From UBA11612 sp963976395 (GTDB taxonomy: Bacteria; Pseudomonadota; Alphaproteobacteria; Rhodospirillales; Rhodospirillaceae), in NCBI GenBank assembly GCA_963976395.1, contig CAXBLG010000090.1:1-12086 (forward strand): a DNA stretch of 12,086 nt. Reading direction: 5' to 3'. Shown here in pieces: positions 1-7,247 of the stretch (position 1 is the first letter of the stretch; each line of letters starts with the position of its first letter). Under the pieces are notes generated by a model. It had not been told where the DNA came from. It saw only the letters and a list, made by a program, of their open reading frames with translations, and did no database searches. The position numbers and the translations under genes were made by a program.

Positions 1-1802
1 TCTCGCTTTGGAAAGAGGTGAGGCTCGAGCAACGCGTCCACGGCATCAATTACGACCGTCCGTGTAAGATCCTTGGTCCCGTCGATGGCTGCGGCAAAGT
101 CATGCCAGAAATCCGAGAGAACCTTTTTCCAATCGAGGCGCCCGCCGGATATTTCGTCCAACTGATTTTCAAGATCAGCGGTGAAATTATATTCAACGTA
201 ACGAAGGAAGAAGCTTTCAAGGAAGGCCGTGACAACGCGGCCACGATCCTGTGGTGTGAAGCGGCGGTTCTCGACACTTACATATTGCCGGTCCTGCAAG
301 ACCTGAATGATGGACGCATAAGTGGAGGGCCGGCCAATCCCTTTTTCTTCGAGCGCTTTGACGAGGCTTGCTTCCGAAAAACGCGGCGGCGGCTGCGTGA
401 AGTGCTGTTCTGGTTTTACGTCGCCTACACCGACGTTTTGGCCTTCACTCATGGGCGGCAATATATTGCCGGCGCCATCTTCATCCGGCGTGTCGTCCGA
501 TGTTCCGGTCGCAGGTGTGTCGTCGTAGGCTTCAAGAAAACCTTTAAATACAATTGTCGAACCGTTGGCGCGAAGTTGAGTGTGTCCGTCGGGCGTGCTC
601 ATGACCACGGCGACTTGATCCATGATGGCCGATTCCATCTGACTGGCGACGGTTCGCTTCCAGATAAGATCATAGAGCTTGAGTTGGTCGGCACTTAAAT
701 ACTTAGCCAAGCTGTCCGGTGTGCGGCGCGGGTCGGTAGGGCGGACAGCCTCGTGGGCTTCTTGCGCATTTTTAGCCTTGGATTTGTACTCGCGCGGACT
801 ATCGGGCAAAAATTTTGCGCCGTAGCGGCTTCCGATCAATTCACGGACGGCCGTGATGGCCTCTCCAGCGATCTGGACACCATCGGTACGCATATAAGTG
901 ATGAGACCGACCGTTTCGCCGTCGATTTCGAACCCTTCATACAGCTTCTGAGCGATGTCCATGGTTTGTCGCGCCGAGAAATAAAGGCGGCGCGATGCGT
1001 CTTGTTGCAGCGTCGATGTGGTGAAAGGGGCATAAGGCCGACGCTGTTTGGATTTTTTCTCGACACTTGTGACGGTGAACTGGCCGGACCGTACGGCGCT
1101 TGCCGCGCGTTCGGCTTTTGCAGCGTCATTCAAATCGAATTTTTCGAGTTTCTTCTCGTCAAGGTGCGTGAGACGCGCCGAGAATTTATCGGCAGCGGAT
1201 GTGGTCATGTCGGCGCCGACGGTCCAGTATTCTTCGGCCTGGAACTTTTCGATCTCAAGTTCCCGGTCACAAATCATACGCAGTGCGACAGATTGAACGC
1301 GTCCGGCAGACTTGGACCCAGGCAGCTTGCGCCAAAGCACGGGCGAGAGTGTGAATCCGACTAGATAGTCGAGCGCTCGGCGCGCGAGATAGGCGTTCAC
1401 CAGTTCTTGGTCCAATTCCCGAGGCTGGGACATGGCTTCAAGAACGGCATTCTTGGTGATGGCGTTGAAAGTCACGCGCTCGACAGTCGTTCCGTTGAGC
1501 ACTTTGCGGCGCTGCAACTCGTCCCACACATGCCAGGAGATGGCTTCGCCTTCACGATCCGGGTCAGTGGCCAGGATCAGGCCGTCAGCGCCTTTAAGCG
1601 CATCGACGATCTCTTTGAGATGCTTTTGTGAGTTGGAGGCAACTTCCCAATCCATGGCGAAGTTTTCATCCGGCCGGACAGAACCATCTTTTGGCGGTAA
1701 ATCCCGGATGTGCCCGTAAGACGCAAGCACATGGTAACCATCGCCCAAATACCGGTTGATGGTTTTGGCTTTGGCCGGGGACTCTACAATTACGACCTTC
1801 AT
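1..1802 (-). CDS. topA: DNA topoisomerase I (type IA), C-terminus outside window
   Basis: Relaxes negative supercoils in the cytoplasm by a single-strand break and passage. About 600 residues are visible; the reading frame stays open to base 1, so the 3' end lies outside. The start reads MKVVIVESPAKAKTI, the usual TopA N-terminus, with the Toprim glutamate at E7. The Toprim acidic motif TDPDREGEA gives D80, D82 and E84. SAGRVQSVALRM follows, and the catalytic tyrosine is Y303 in LITYMRTDG (codon at 894-896). EEKGIGRPSTYASII is also typical. An acidic, Gly/Pro-rich insert near residues 430-450 looks like a surface loop. The C-terminal zinc-finger or basic region expected in family members of 800-900 residues is not in view. 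It lies 113 bases downstream of dprA, the order seen in many alphaproteobacteria. Whether it has its own promoter is not clear from the sequence. Confidence 0.97.
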   Translation of the reverse strand, partial: MKVVIVESPAKAKTINRYLGDGYHVLASYGHIRDLPPKDGSVRPDENFAMDWEVASNSQKHLKEIVDALKGADGLILATDPDREGEAISWHVWDELQRRKVLNGTTVERVTFNAITKNAVLEAMSQPRELDQELVNAYLARRALDYLVGFTLSPVLWRKLPGSKSAGRVQSVALRMICDRELEIEKFQAEEYWTVGADMTTSAADKFSARLTHLDEKKLEKFDLNDAAKAERAASAVRSGQFTVTSVEKKSKQRRPYAPFTTSTLQQDASRRLYFSARQTMDIAQKLYEGFEIDGETVGLITYMRTDGVQIAGEAITAVRELIGSRYGAKFLPDSPREYKSKAKNAQEAHEAVRPTDPRRTPDSLAKYLSADQLKLYDLIWKRTVASQMESAIMDQVAVVMSTPDGHTQLRANGSTIVFKGFLEAYDDTPATGTSDDTPDEDGAGNILPPMSEGQNVGVGDVKPEQHFTQPPPRFSEASLVKALEEKGIGRPSTYASIIQVLQDRQYVSVENRRFTPQDRGRVVTAFLESFFLRYVEYNFTADLENQLDEISGGRLDWKKVLSDFWHDFAAAIDGTKDLTRTVVIDAVDALLEPHLFPKR

Positions 1803-1843
1803 CCAATACCCTGTATTCTCGATGTTTCACGCAGCGGAACCCG

Positions 1844-1856
1844 GCGGTAGAACCGC
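1844..1856. repeat. Short hairpin in the dprA-topA gap
   Basis: GCGGT-AGA-ACCGC forms a 5-bp stem with a 3-base loop in the 113-base gap between the dprA stop and the topA start. No run of T follows on the minus strand, so it is not a standard intrinsic terminator, and transcription may run on into topA. It could be an mRNA leader structure or chance. Nothing else recognisable sits in this gap. Confidence 0.3.
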
Positions 1857-1915
1857 ATTAGAGGCCCCTCTTGTGATTGCTGGTTCTGGCTGTTAGCGCG
1901 GAAATGTTAAAAAAT

Positions 1916-3037
1916 TCAAACCGTTCCGATCAGAGCCACGCGATTGCCCGGCAACCGCTCTATCCTTCCATCCAGCTCCATTTCGAGCAGGATGGTTGCC
2001 ACGACAGCGGGTGAGACTTGGCATTGTCGCACAAGTTCGTCAACTGCGGCCGGGCTGGCTCCAAGCGCTGCCTCTATCTCTCGGCGTAGATCTAGGGTGT
2101 TATTTTTATCATTATTATCAATAGGTTGATGTATTTTTGGCATTGATTTGGAAATATTATGTACTGGCTCCCCTATAGAAGGTAAAGAAGTCAAAATATC
2201 ATCTATAGATTGTATTAAAATGGCACCGTCCCGAATCAGTGAATTGGGTCCGTGCGCACGCGGGTCTAGGGGCGAGCCCGGCACGGCAAACACATCGCGG
2301 CCCTGATCGGCGGCATACCTTGCGGTGATCAATGATCCGGACCGCGGCGTGGCTTCAACCACTATAACCCCAAGGCTGGCACCGGAGATAATCCGGTTCC
2401 GGCGCGGGAACAATGCGGCCTGCGGTTCTGTGCCTGGGGGCATTTCAGAGAGGACCGCGCCGTTCTCTGCGATTTGCGCATGCAGCTTGGCATGCTCAGG
2501 CGGATATATGACGTCCGTGCCACCGGCCAGCACCGCGACCGTTGCGGCGCCGGATACGCTCAAGGCGCCTTCGTGGGCGGCCCCGTCCACGCCGCGCGCC
2601 ATGCCGGAAATAACCGTGTAGCCGGATTTTGTCAGATCGGCCGCAAGAGAGCGCGCCATCTTGCGACCGTTCACTGTCGCATTGCGCGCGCCGACAATGG
2701 CAACCATGGGATTTGCCAAAGCTTGAACTTGGCCTTTTAAGAGAAGGAGCGGCGGGGCATCATCCGTTGCAGCTAGCGCTTTTGGATATGAAGCATCAGG
2801 CCACGTTATATAGGTCAGGTGCGCGCGAGTTGCTGCGGCATGTTCCTTTTCTGCCTGGGCAGGAGATACAACGTTAACCGCGCCACGCCGGCCGGACACT
2901 TCAGGGAGTCGAGCAATGGCTTCAGTTGCGGTGCCGAATTTTTCAATCAGTTGGCGAAAGGTCTTTGCGCCAATCCCCGGACTGCGGGTCAATCTGATCC
3001 AGTCGATGAGAGCGTCATGGGAGAGGGTGTCCGCCAT
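1916..3037 (-). CDS. dprA: DNA processing protein DprA (DNA-protecting protein)
   Basis: DprA binds incoming single-stranded DNA during natural transformation and loads RecA; it is widely kept even where competence is unproven. The 373 residues match the usual alphaproteobacterial length. An N-terminal helix-hairpin-like region (about 10-45, RSPGIGAKTFRQL) precedes the Rossmann-like DprA/Smf core. Core motifs are VAIVGARNAT (112-121), ISGMARGVDGAAHEGAL (143-159), VLAGGTDVIYPPEH (169-182), FPRRNRIISG (210-219) and RSGSLITARYA (232-242). The C-terminal winged-helix (DML1-like) domain spans about 318-368. The linker between core and winged helix is Asn-rich and AT-rich (see 2097-2222). The ATG lies 12 bases after the plsY stop with only a weak ribosome site, suggesting translation tied to the upstream genes. 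Confidence 0.96.
   Translation of the reverse strand: MADTLSHDALIDWIRLTRSPGIGAKTFRQLIEKFGTATEAIARLPEVSGRRGAVNVVSPAQAEKEHAAATRAHLTYITWPDASYPKALAATDDAPPLLLLKGQVQALANPMVAIVGARNATVNGRKMARSLAADLTKSGYTVISGMARGVDGAAHEGALSVSGAATVAVLAGGTDVIYPPEHAKLHAQIAENGAVLSEMPPGTEPQAALFPRRNRIISGASLGVIVVEATPRSGSLITARYAADQGRDVFAVPGSPLDPRAHGPNSLIRDGAILIQSIDDILTSLPSIGEPVHNISKSMPKIHQPIDNNDKNNTLDLRREIEAALGASPAAVDELVRQCQVSPAVVATILLEMELDGRIERLPGNRVALIGTV
2097..2222 (-). other. AT-rich, codon-atypical island within dprA
   Basis: This stretch encodes about residues 272-313 and is far richer in A+T than the flanking coding sequence. It uses TTA, ATA, AAT and AAA codons that are scarce elsewhere in the gene. It covers the conserved end of the Rossmann core (AILIQSIDDIL) and the Asn/Lys-rich linker (IDNNDKNN). 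The frame is intact. Promoter-like hexamers occur on the minus strand (for example TTGACT and TTGATA), but none has a well-spaced -10 partner. Confidence 0.6.
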
Positions 3038-3049
3038 GGTTCGTGCTCG

Positions 3050-3670
3050 TCAATTGGATTGAGGCTTCGAGCCGGAACCCCCGACGCGGGGTTCTTGTCC
3101 CTTGATCAAGCGCTTGATGTTCTGGCCGTGGCGAATCCATCCCAGCATGCCCAAGGCGGCGAAGGCCATGATCACGGGTCGATCTAGGATTGATGCGTAA
3201 ATTGGCGCGAGAGCCAGCGCGACTAAGGCCGACAATGACGAAATTCTAAAAGTGGCAACCACGATGAACCAGGTAGCGGCGACCATAAGGCCGACGATCG
3301 GAGCGGCGGCCAACATTACGCCGATGGTCGTGGCAACCCCTTTGCCGCCCTTGAATTGCAACCAAACGGGAAAGTTATGGCCCAGCACGGCCGAGATGCC
3401 GCCTACAAGGGAAACGCTTAGGTCGCCAATCCAGATATTCAATGCGATGACAACCACAGCGCCCTTCAATCCATCGAGAAGGAGGGTTGTGAGCGCGAGG
3501 CCCTTGCGCCCGGTCCTCAAAACGTTTGTCGCGCCGATGTTGCCGGAGCCGATCTGACGAATATCGCCGAGGCCTGAAAGGCGCGTTAACAAAAGGCCAA
3601 ACGGGATTGAGCCGACGAGATAACCGCCAAAGGCCGCAATACTGAAAAGCCAGAGTGTAGAGATGTCCAT
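3050..3670 (-). CDS. plsY: Acyl-phosphate:glycerol-3-phosphate acyltransferase PlsY
   Basis: Integral inner-membrane enzyme that transfers the acyl group from acyl phosphate to the sn-1 position of glycerol 3-phosphate, the first step of phospholipid synthesis in the PlsX/PlsY route. Length is 206 residues, normal for the family, with several hydrophobic segments (about 5-30, 58-80, 83-100, 113-160). All three family motifs are visible: GSGNIGATNVLR (41-52), the glycine-rich phosphate-binding GHNFPVWLQFKGGKGVAT, and the C-terminal NIKRLIKGQEPR. The ATG lies after a 5-base gap from the pyrC-like stop and has no clear Shine-Dalgarno, so coupled translation is likely. The following dprA begins 12 bases after the stop. 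plsY-dprA adjacency is common in alphaproteobacteria. Confidence 0.97.
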   Translation of the reverse strand: MDISTLWLFSIAAFGGYLVGSIPFGLLLTRLSGLGDIRQIGSGNIGATNVLRTGRKGLALTTLLLDGLKGAVVVIALNIWIGDLSVSLVGGISAVLGHNFPVWLQFKGGKGVATTIGVMLAAAPIVGLMVAATWFIVVATFRISSLSALVALALAPIYASILDRPVIMAFAALGMLGWIRHGQNIKRLIKGQEPRVGGSGSKPQSN

Positions 3671-3675
3671 CGGGC

Positions 3676-5001
3676 TTAACTGCGGGCTTCGGCGTAGCGG
3701 TTCATGTCGTCGAACACCACGCGTCCATCGACCACAGTGCGCAGCACGCGGCCTTGCACCGGTCGCCCATCAAAGGGCGAGTTTTTGGACTTTGATTTAA
3801 AGGCGTCGGCAATAACTTTCCATCCTTCGTCGGGATTGAAGATCGCAATATCGGCCTTGTGGCCTTTTGCTAGTCTGCCGGCATCCAGTCCGAGGAGATC
3901 TGCAGGCGCAACCGTGAGGCGGCGCAGAACTTCGAGCAAGCTCAAGTCTTCGTTGTGGTAGAGATCAAGCGAGATGGCCAGCAGGGTTTCCAGCCCGCTG
4001 CCGCCAAACGCAGCTTGCGGGAAAGGCAGCCGCTTGCTGTCTTGGTCTTGCGGTGCGTGGTCGCTGGCGATGGTGTCGATGACACCGCTCTTGAGACCTT
4101 CGACGATTGCGGCACGGTCGCTTTCACTGCGCAGTGGCGGTGAGAGCTTGGCAAATGTCCGGTAATCGCCCACGGACAGTTCATTCAGCGCAAAATAGAA
4201 AGGCGCGGTATCGCAACTGACCCGCAGACCCTTTTCCTTGGCCTCGGCGATGATCGCCACGCTGTCTGCGGTTGAAATGTGGGCCGCATGATACCGTCCG
4301 CCCGACATAGCCAGTAGGCGCATGTCTCGTTCCAGCATGATGATCTCTGCTTCACGCGGAATGCCGGATAAACCCATACGAGTCGCCATTTCGCCGGAGT
4401 TCACCACGCCGGAGGCGAGGGATGGCTCTTCCGGATGTTGCACAATCATGAGGTCGAATGTCGCGGCGTATTGAAGCGCCCGGCGCATAACCTGTGCATC
4501 GGCAACGGCTTTGGTGGCGTCGGTAAAGGCGAGGGCACCGGCTTCCGCCAGCAGGCCCATTTCTGCAAGCTCGTCGCCGCGTAGGCCTTTGGTAATGGCG
4601 CCGTAGCAATAGACTTTGGTCAGCGCCAGTTTCCGCGCCCGGCGTGCGACAAATTCCAACGTTGCTTCGTCGTCCATGACTGGGTTGGTGTTGGGCAGGC
4701 AAACGACGGTGGTGACGCCGCCGGCAATTGCGGCTTCGCCTCCGCTTTTCAGGCCTTCCTTATGTTCGTCGCCGGGCTCGCGCAGCTGAACGCGCATATC
4801 CACCAGACCGGGAGTGAGGCACAGGCCCGCGCAATCGACGACTTCAGCGTCGGCGGGCGGTTTGCCGTCGAACAGCTTCGTGCCGATATCAGCGATTTCC
4901 TCGCCGATGGTTAAAAGCTCGCCCGGACCATCGAATCCCGAAGCGGGATCAAGGATGCGGGCATTGACGTAGGCGGTGCGGCCGGGTTTTTGAATGCTCA
5001 T
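3676..5001 (-). CDS. pyrC: Dihydroorotase-like protein with lost HxH metal motif (PyrC'/PyrX-like)
   Basis: Amidohydrolase-fold protein of 441 residues with the full outline of a type I dihydroorotase. Active enzymes read PGLVDxHVHLREPG near residue 65; here it is PGLVDMRVQLREPG, so both metal-binding histidines are replaced (R70, Q72). The other expected ligand positions are kept: D161, H189 (QHPEE), H241 (AAHIST) and D314 (ASDHAP), although the next conserved histidine is Q318. Known: Pseudomonas and many alphaproteobacteria carry an inactive dihydroorotase homologue beside pyrB that is needed for aspartate transcarbamoylase assembly, with the active enzyme encoded elsewhere. Inference: this protein has that structural role. 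The start ATG overlaps the pyrB stop (ATGA, 4998-5001), which fits translational coupling and equal amounts of the two chains. A retained single-metal activity cannot be excluded. Confidence 0.9.
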   Translation of the reverse strand: MSIQKPGRTAYVNARILDPASGFDGPGELLTIGEEIADIGTKLFDGKPPADAEVVDCAGLCLTPGLVDMRVQLREPGDEHKEGLKSGGEAAIAGGVTTVVCLPNTNPVMDDEATLEFVARRARKLALTKVYCYGAITKGLRGDELAEMGLLAEAGALAFTDATKAVADAQVMRRALQYAATFDLMIVQHPEEPSLASGVVNSGEMATRMGLSGIPREAEIIMLERDMRLLAMSGGRYHAAHISTADSVAIIAEAKEKGLRVSCDTAPFYFALNELSVGDYRTFAKLSPPLRSESDRAAIVEGLKSGVIDTIASDHAPQDQDSKRLPFPQAAFGGSGLETLLAISLDLYHNEDLSLLEVLRRLTVAPADLLGLDAGRLAKGHKADIAIFNPDEGWKVIADAFKSKSKNSPFDGRPVQGRVLRTVVDGRVVFDDMNRYAEARS

Positions 5002-5978
5002 CGTGCAGCCGCCTTTGTCTGGGCGGCGCGCTCAGCGGCCTCGGCAATGTTATTTTGAGCGAGAACCTCAAGCACCGCCATTCGTACCGCTACGCCCAGT
5101 TCGACCTGCTCGCGAATAACGCTACGCTCGAAGTCGTCGGCAACATCTGAGTCGATTTCTGTGCCGCGGTTCATGGGGCCGGGATGCATAATCAGCGCAT
5201 CGGGTTTGGCTTGTTTTAGTTTTGCTTGGTCCAGACCGAAGAACCGGAAGTATTCGCGGACCGAGGGAATGAAGCTGCCGCGCATACGCTCGTTTTGGAC
5301 CCGCAGCATCATGACGATATCTACGTCCTTCAAGCCCGCGGTCATATCCGTGAAGACTTCAACGCCGAGGCGTTCTATGGCGCTTGGAATGAGGGTGCGC
5401 GGCGCGATAATGCGCACCTGCGCGCCCATGGTCAGCAGCAAGTAGAAGTTGGAGCGTGCGACGCGGCTGTGCAATACGTCGCCGCAGATGGCGACCAATA
5501 GGCCGCTAAGTCGGCCACGTCGCCGGCGGATCGTTAAGGCATCGAGCAATGCCTGGGTTGGATGTTCGTGACTTCCATCGCCGCCGTTGACCACGCCGCA
5601 ATTGACCTTATCGGCGAGTAGTTTGACCGCGCCGGAGTCCGGGTGGCGCACGGCAAGGACGTCCGGGTGCATGGCGTTCAAGGTCACGGCCGTATCGATC
5701 AGGGTTTCCCCTTTGGAGACCGAACTGGCGTTCACCTGCATGTTGATGACGTTGGCGCCAAGACGCTTGGCGGCCAGTTCGAACGAGGTGCGCGTCCGAG
5801 TGGAGTTCTCGAAGAAAAGATTGACGATGGTGCGCCCATGCAAGGAATCACTGGTCTTGTTCGGCCCGCGGTTCAATTCCACGTAGCGATCAGACAAATC
5901 CAATAAATGATTTATTTCTGCTGGGGAAAGCCCCTCGATGCCGAGGAGATGACGGTGCGGAAAGACCGGGTCACGCAT
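4998..5978 (-). CDS. pyrB: Aspartate carbamoyltransferase catalytic subunit
   Basis: Condenses carbamoyl phosphate with L-aspartate to carbamoyl aspartate, the committed step of pyrimidine synthesis, in the cytoplasm. The 326 residues are normal for a catalytic chain. The carbamoyl-phosphate motif STRTR is at 59-63 within FFENSTRTRTSFE, the active-site loop SVSKGET carries K89, HPTQ is at 139-142, and HPGPMNRG at 265-272. No pyrI regulatory-chain gene is nearby. The partner is instead the overlapping pyrC-like gene, as in the dodecameric ATCase-pseudo-dihydroorotase complexes. The start is fixed tightly: an in-frame TAG lies four codons upstream, inside the probable -10 box. No Shine-Dalgarno precedes the ATG. 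I see no PyrR-type attenuator in the leader. Confidence 0.97.
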   Translation of the reverse strand: MRDPVFPHRHLLGIEGLSPAEINHLLDLSDRYVELNRGPNKTSDSLHGRTIVNLFFENSTRTRTSFELAAKRLGANVINMQVNASSVSKGETLIDTAVTLNAMHPDVLAVRHPDSGAVKLLADKVNCGVVNGGDGSHEHPTQALLDALTIRRRRGRLSGLLVAICGDVLHSRVARSNFYLLLTMGAQVRIIAPRTLIPSAIERLGVEVFTDMTAGLKDVDIVMMLRVQNERMRGSFIPSVREYFRFFGLDQAKLKQAKPDALIMHPGPMNRGTEIDSDVADDFERSVIREQVELGVAVRMAVLEVLAQNNIAEAAERAAQTKAAAR

Positions 5979-5986
5979 GAGCCGGG

Positions 5987-6015
5987 ACTATAAGCAGACG
6001 ATCCCGCTTACGCAA
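5987..6015 (-). promoter_or_regulatory. Probable pyrB operon promoter
   Basis: On the minus strand, TATAGT (5987-5992, five of six to TATAAT) lies 17 bases after TTGCGT (6010-6015, a weak -35). The predicted transcript start is about 5979-5981, within a few bases of the pyrB ATG, so the mRNA would be almost leaderless. The -35 lies inside an imperfect palindrome, GCTTACGCAAGC (6006-6017), a possible operator. A GANTC site (GAATC, 6035-6039) lies just upstream. Confidence 0.5.
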
Positions 6016-6067
6016 GCAATGGAATGCGGTCCGAGAATCTTATTTATTACGCGGGTAGGGACTTGGT

Positions 6068-6634
6068 TTATTGGCGGGTGATGCCGTCCACTTCTATAAG
6101 GACCGCTTCCACAGACGGTCGCACTTTGAAGCTGTCTTCCGCTAGCTTTCCGCGGATGACCCCCTCTGGGCTGATGATAAAAATCGCCGGACGGGGCACC
6201 CCATGGGCTTTGCTGCCTTCCTGGTACGCGGGGTCGCGTAGGTCGAAGGCGTCAATCATCGCGGATTTTTCATCGGACAGCATGATGTAGGAAATGTTCC
6301 GCCTTTTGGCGAATTTCTCCAGCACGGCGGGAGAGTCGTAGCTGAGAGTTGCCAGTGTATACCCGCGCTCGGCGAGATCATCGGTGATGGTCTGTAAATT
6401 AATCATCTGCTGCTGACAGTATGGACACCAGTCAGCGGAGCGTACAAACGAGAGGACGACACCCTTTTCACCCGTGATGTCGTCAAATCTCTTTTGCGCC
6501 CCTGTCTGATCGAGGGCTGTAAAGCCCGCCGGAATTTTGCTGCCAACAGCAGGACCAATATCGATCTCGGCCCAAGCGAACGCGGAAATGGCGATAAAAA
6601 CGGTAGATGCTATGGCTGTTAGGGCTGTACGCAT
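6068..6634 (-). CDS. Exported thioredoxin-fold redoxin (AhpC/TSA-like)
   Basis: A 188-residue protein with a peroxiredoxin/thioredoxin-like fold. An N-terminal signal peptide (hydrophobic stretch about 5-20, probable cleavage after AWA at 22) predicts a periplasmic location. The active-site region is VRSADWCPYCQQQM, with C70 and C73 as a CxxC pair in the place where peroxiredoxins of the AhpC/TSA superfamily have their reactive cysteine. PRPAIFIISPEGVI near the C-terminal part supplies the cis-proline region and beta strand typical of the fold. Likely role: thiol-disulfide exchange or peroxide reduction; the substrate is unknown. A longer reading begins 30 bases upstream, but the ATG at 6634 has a GGAG six bases ahead and gives a clean signal peptide, so I chose it. 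It lies between ruvX and pyrB with gaps of about 88 bases on both sides and may be a separate unit. Confidence 0.85.
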   Translation of the reverse strand: MRTALTAIASTVFIAISAFAWAEIDIGPAVGSKIPAGFTALDQTGAQKRFDDITGEKGVVLSFVRSADWCPYCQQQMINLQTITDDLAERGYTLATLSYDSPAVLEKFAKRRNISYIMLSDEKSAMIDAFDLRDPAYQEGSKAHGVPRPAIFIISPEGVIRGKLAEDSFKVRPSVEAVLIEVDGITRQ

Positions 6635-6640
6635 CAGTTT

Positions 6641-6644
6641 CTCC
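6641..6644 (-). promoter_or_regulatory. Ribosome binding site deciding the redoxin start
   Basis: GGAG on the minus strand lies six bases before the ATG at 6634. The alternative upstream start at 6664 has no comparable site, and its extra residues would precede the signal peptide. Confidence 0.7.
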
Positions 6645-6721
6645 GGGGTTGGGAGCGAAGGCAATTATGTGGGACAAGTATGACTTAAAATCGATTTCAG
6701 TTAAACAGTCGGCGGATACTC

Positions 6722-7180
6722 TTATATAGAGTCCAAGGCTCCTTGCAGGATGTAGGCAGCGGCGGCCTTGTCCACAACTTCCGCACGCCTTTTGCGGGAC
6801 AAATCGGCCTCATCGGTCAGCATGCGCTGCACCGCCGCGGTGGAGAGACGTTCGTCCCAGAAAGCGATAGGTAAGTCGCGTCGTTTGAGAACTTCGCTGG
6901 CGAAAGATCGTGTCGCTTGAGCGCGTGCACCCTCAGTACCGTCCATCTGTACCGGAAGACCGATCAGCAGCGCGCCGACATTATGCTTGTCTATGAGGGC
7001 TTCCAACTCGATGGCGTCTTGGGTGAATTTGCGCCGTACTATGGTAAGCAGGGGTGAGGCAATCATGTGGCCAGCATCGGACAGCGCCAGACCAATGGTT
7101 TTGGTGCCCAGATCGAGCCCCAGAATGGTCTGGTTTCGCGCCAATTTGGCCTTGAGTTCGATAGGCTTGCAGATCGCCAT
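6722..7180 (-). CDS. ruvX: RuvX/YqgF family RNase H-fold nuclease (putative pre-16S rRNA nuclease)
   Basis: A 152-residue member of the YqgF/RuvX family, implicated in 5' maturation of 16S rRNA and proposed as a Holliday-junction resolvase. The RNase H-like fold is marked by ILGLDLGTKTIGLALSD with D23, LLIGLPVQMDGTEG in the middle, FWDERLST with E110, and VDKAAAAYILQGAL with D137 near the end; these are the usual acidic catalytic positions. An upstream TTG at 7216 would add 12 residues but lacks a ribosome site. The ATG at 7180 gives the normal family length, so I prefer it, although its own Shine-Dalgarno is poor. It diverges from gatC across 67 bases. The gene is often found close to gatCAB and pyrB in alphaproteobacteria. 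Confidence 0.93.
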   Translation of the reverse strand: MAICKPIELKAKLARNQTILGLDLGTKTIGLALSDAGHMIASPLLTIVRRKFTQDAIELEALIDKHNVGALLIGLPVQMDGTEGARAQATRSFASEVLKRRDLPIAFWDERLSTAAVQRMLTDEADLSRKRRAEVVDKAAAAYILQGALDSI

Positions 7181-7231
7181 AGCGGGTGTTACGTATCCGC
7201 GCTTTCCCAAGGCCAACAGCGGCTTTGGACC

Positions 7232-7236
7232 AGGAG
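7232..7236 (+). promoter_or_regulatory. gatC ribosome binding site
   Basis: AGGAG lies 11 bases before the gatC ATG at 7248, a longer gap than usual but the only purine-rich match in the 67-base region between ruvX and gatC. I could not identify a convincing -35/-10 pair for either gene here; the gatC promoter may lie within the 5' part of ruvX. Confidence 0.5.
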
Positions 7237-7247
7237 TTCAATAGCCG

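Noticed and set aside
18..698. Long plus-strand open frame (226 codons) opposite topA
   Set aside because: It is antisense to topA, which has clear motifs and an intact frame over the same bases; the translated sequence has no recognisable family pattern and no ribosome site.
753..1364. Plus-strand open frame (203 codons) opposite topA
   Set aside because: Antisense to the region with the TopA active-site tyrosine; no family traits.
1916..5978. Possibility that dprA marks a competence or mobile-element cluster
   Set aside because: No other competence, recombinase or phage genes are present; dprA sits in a common housekeeping arrangement with plsY and topA.
6671..6720. Possible promoter for the redoxin gene in the gap after ruvX
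   Set aside because: CATAAT-like hexamers occur on the minus strand in this gap, but no acceptable -35 lies 16-18 bases upstream; not strong enough to list.
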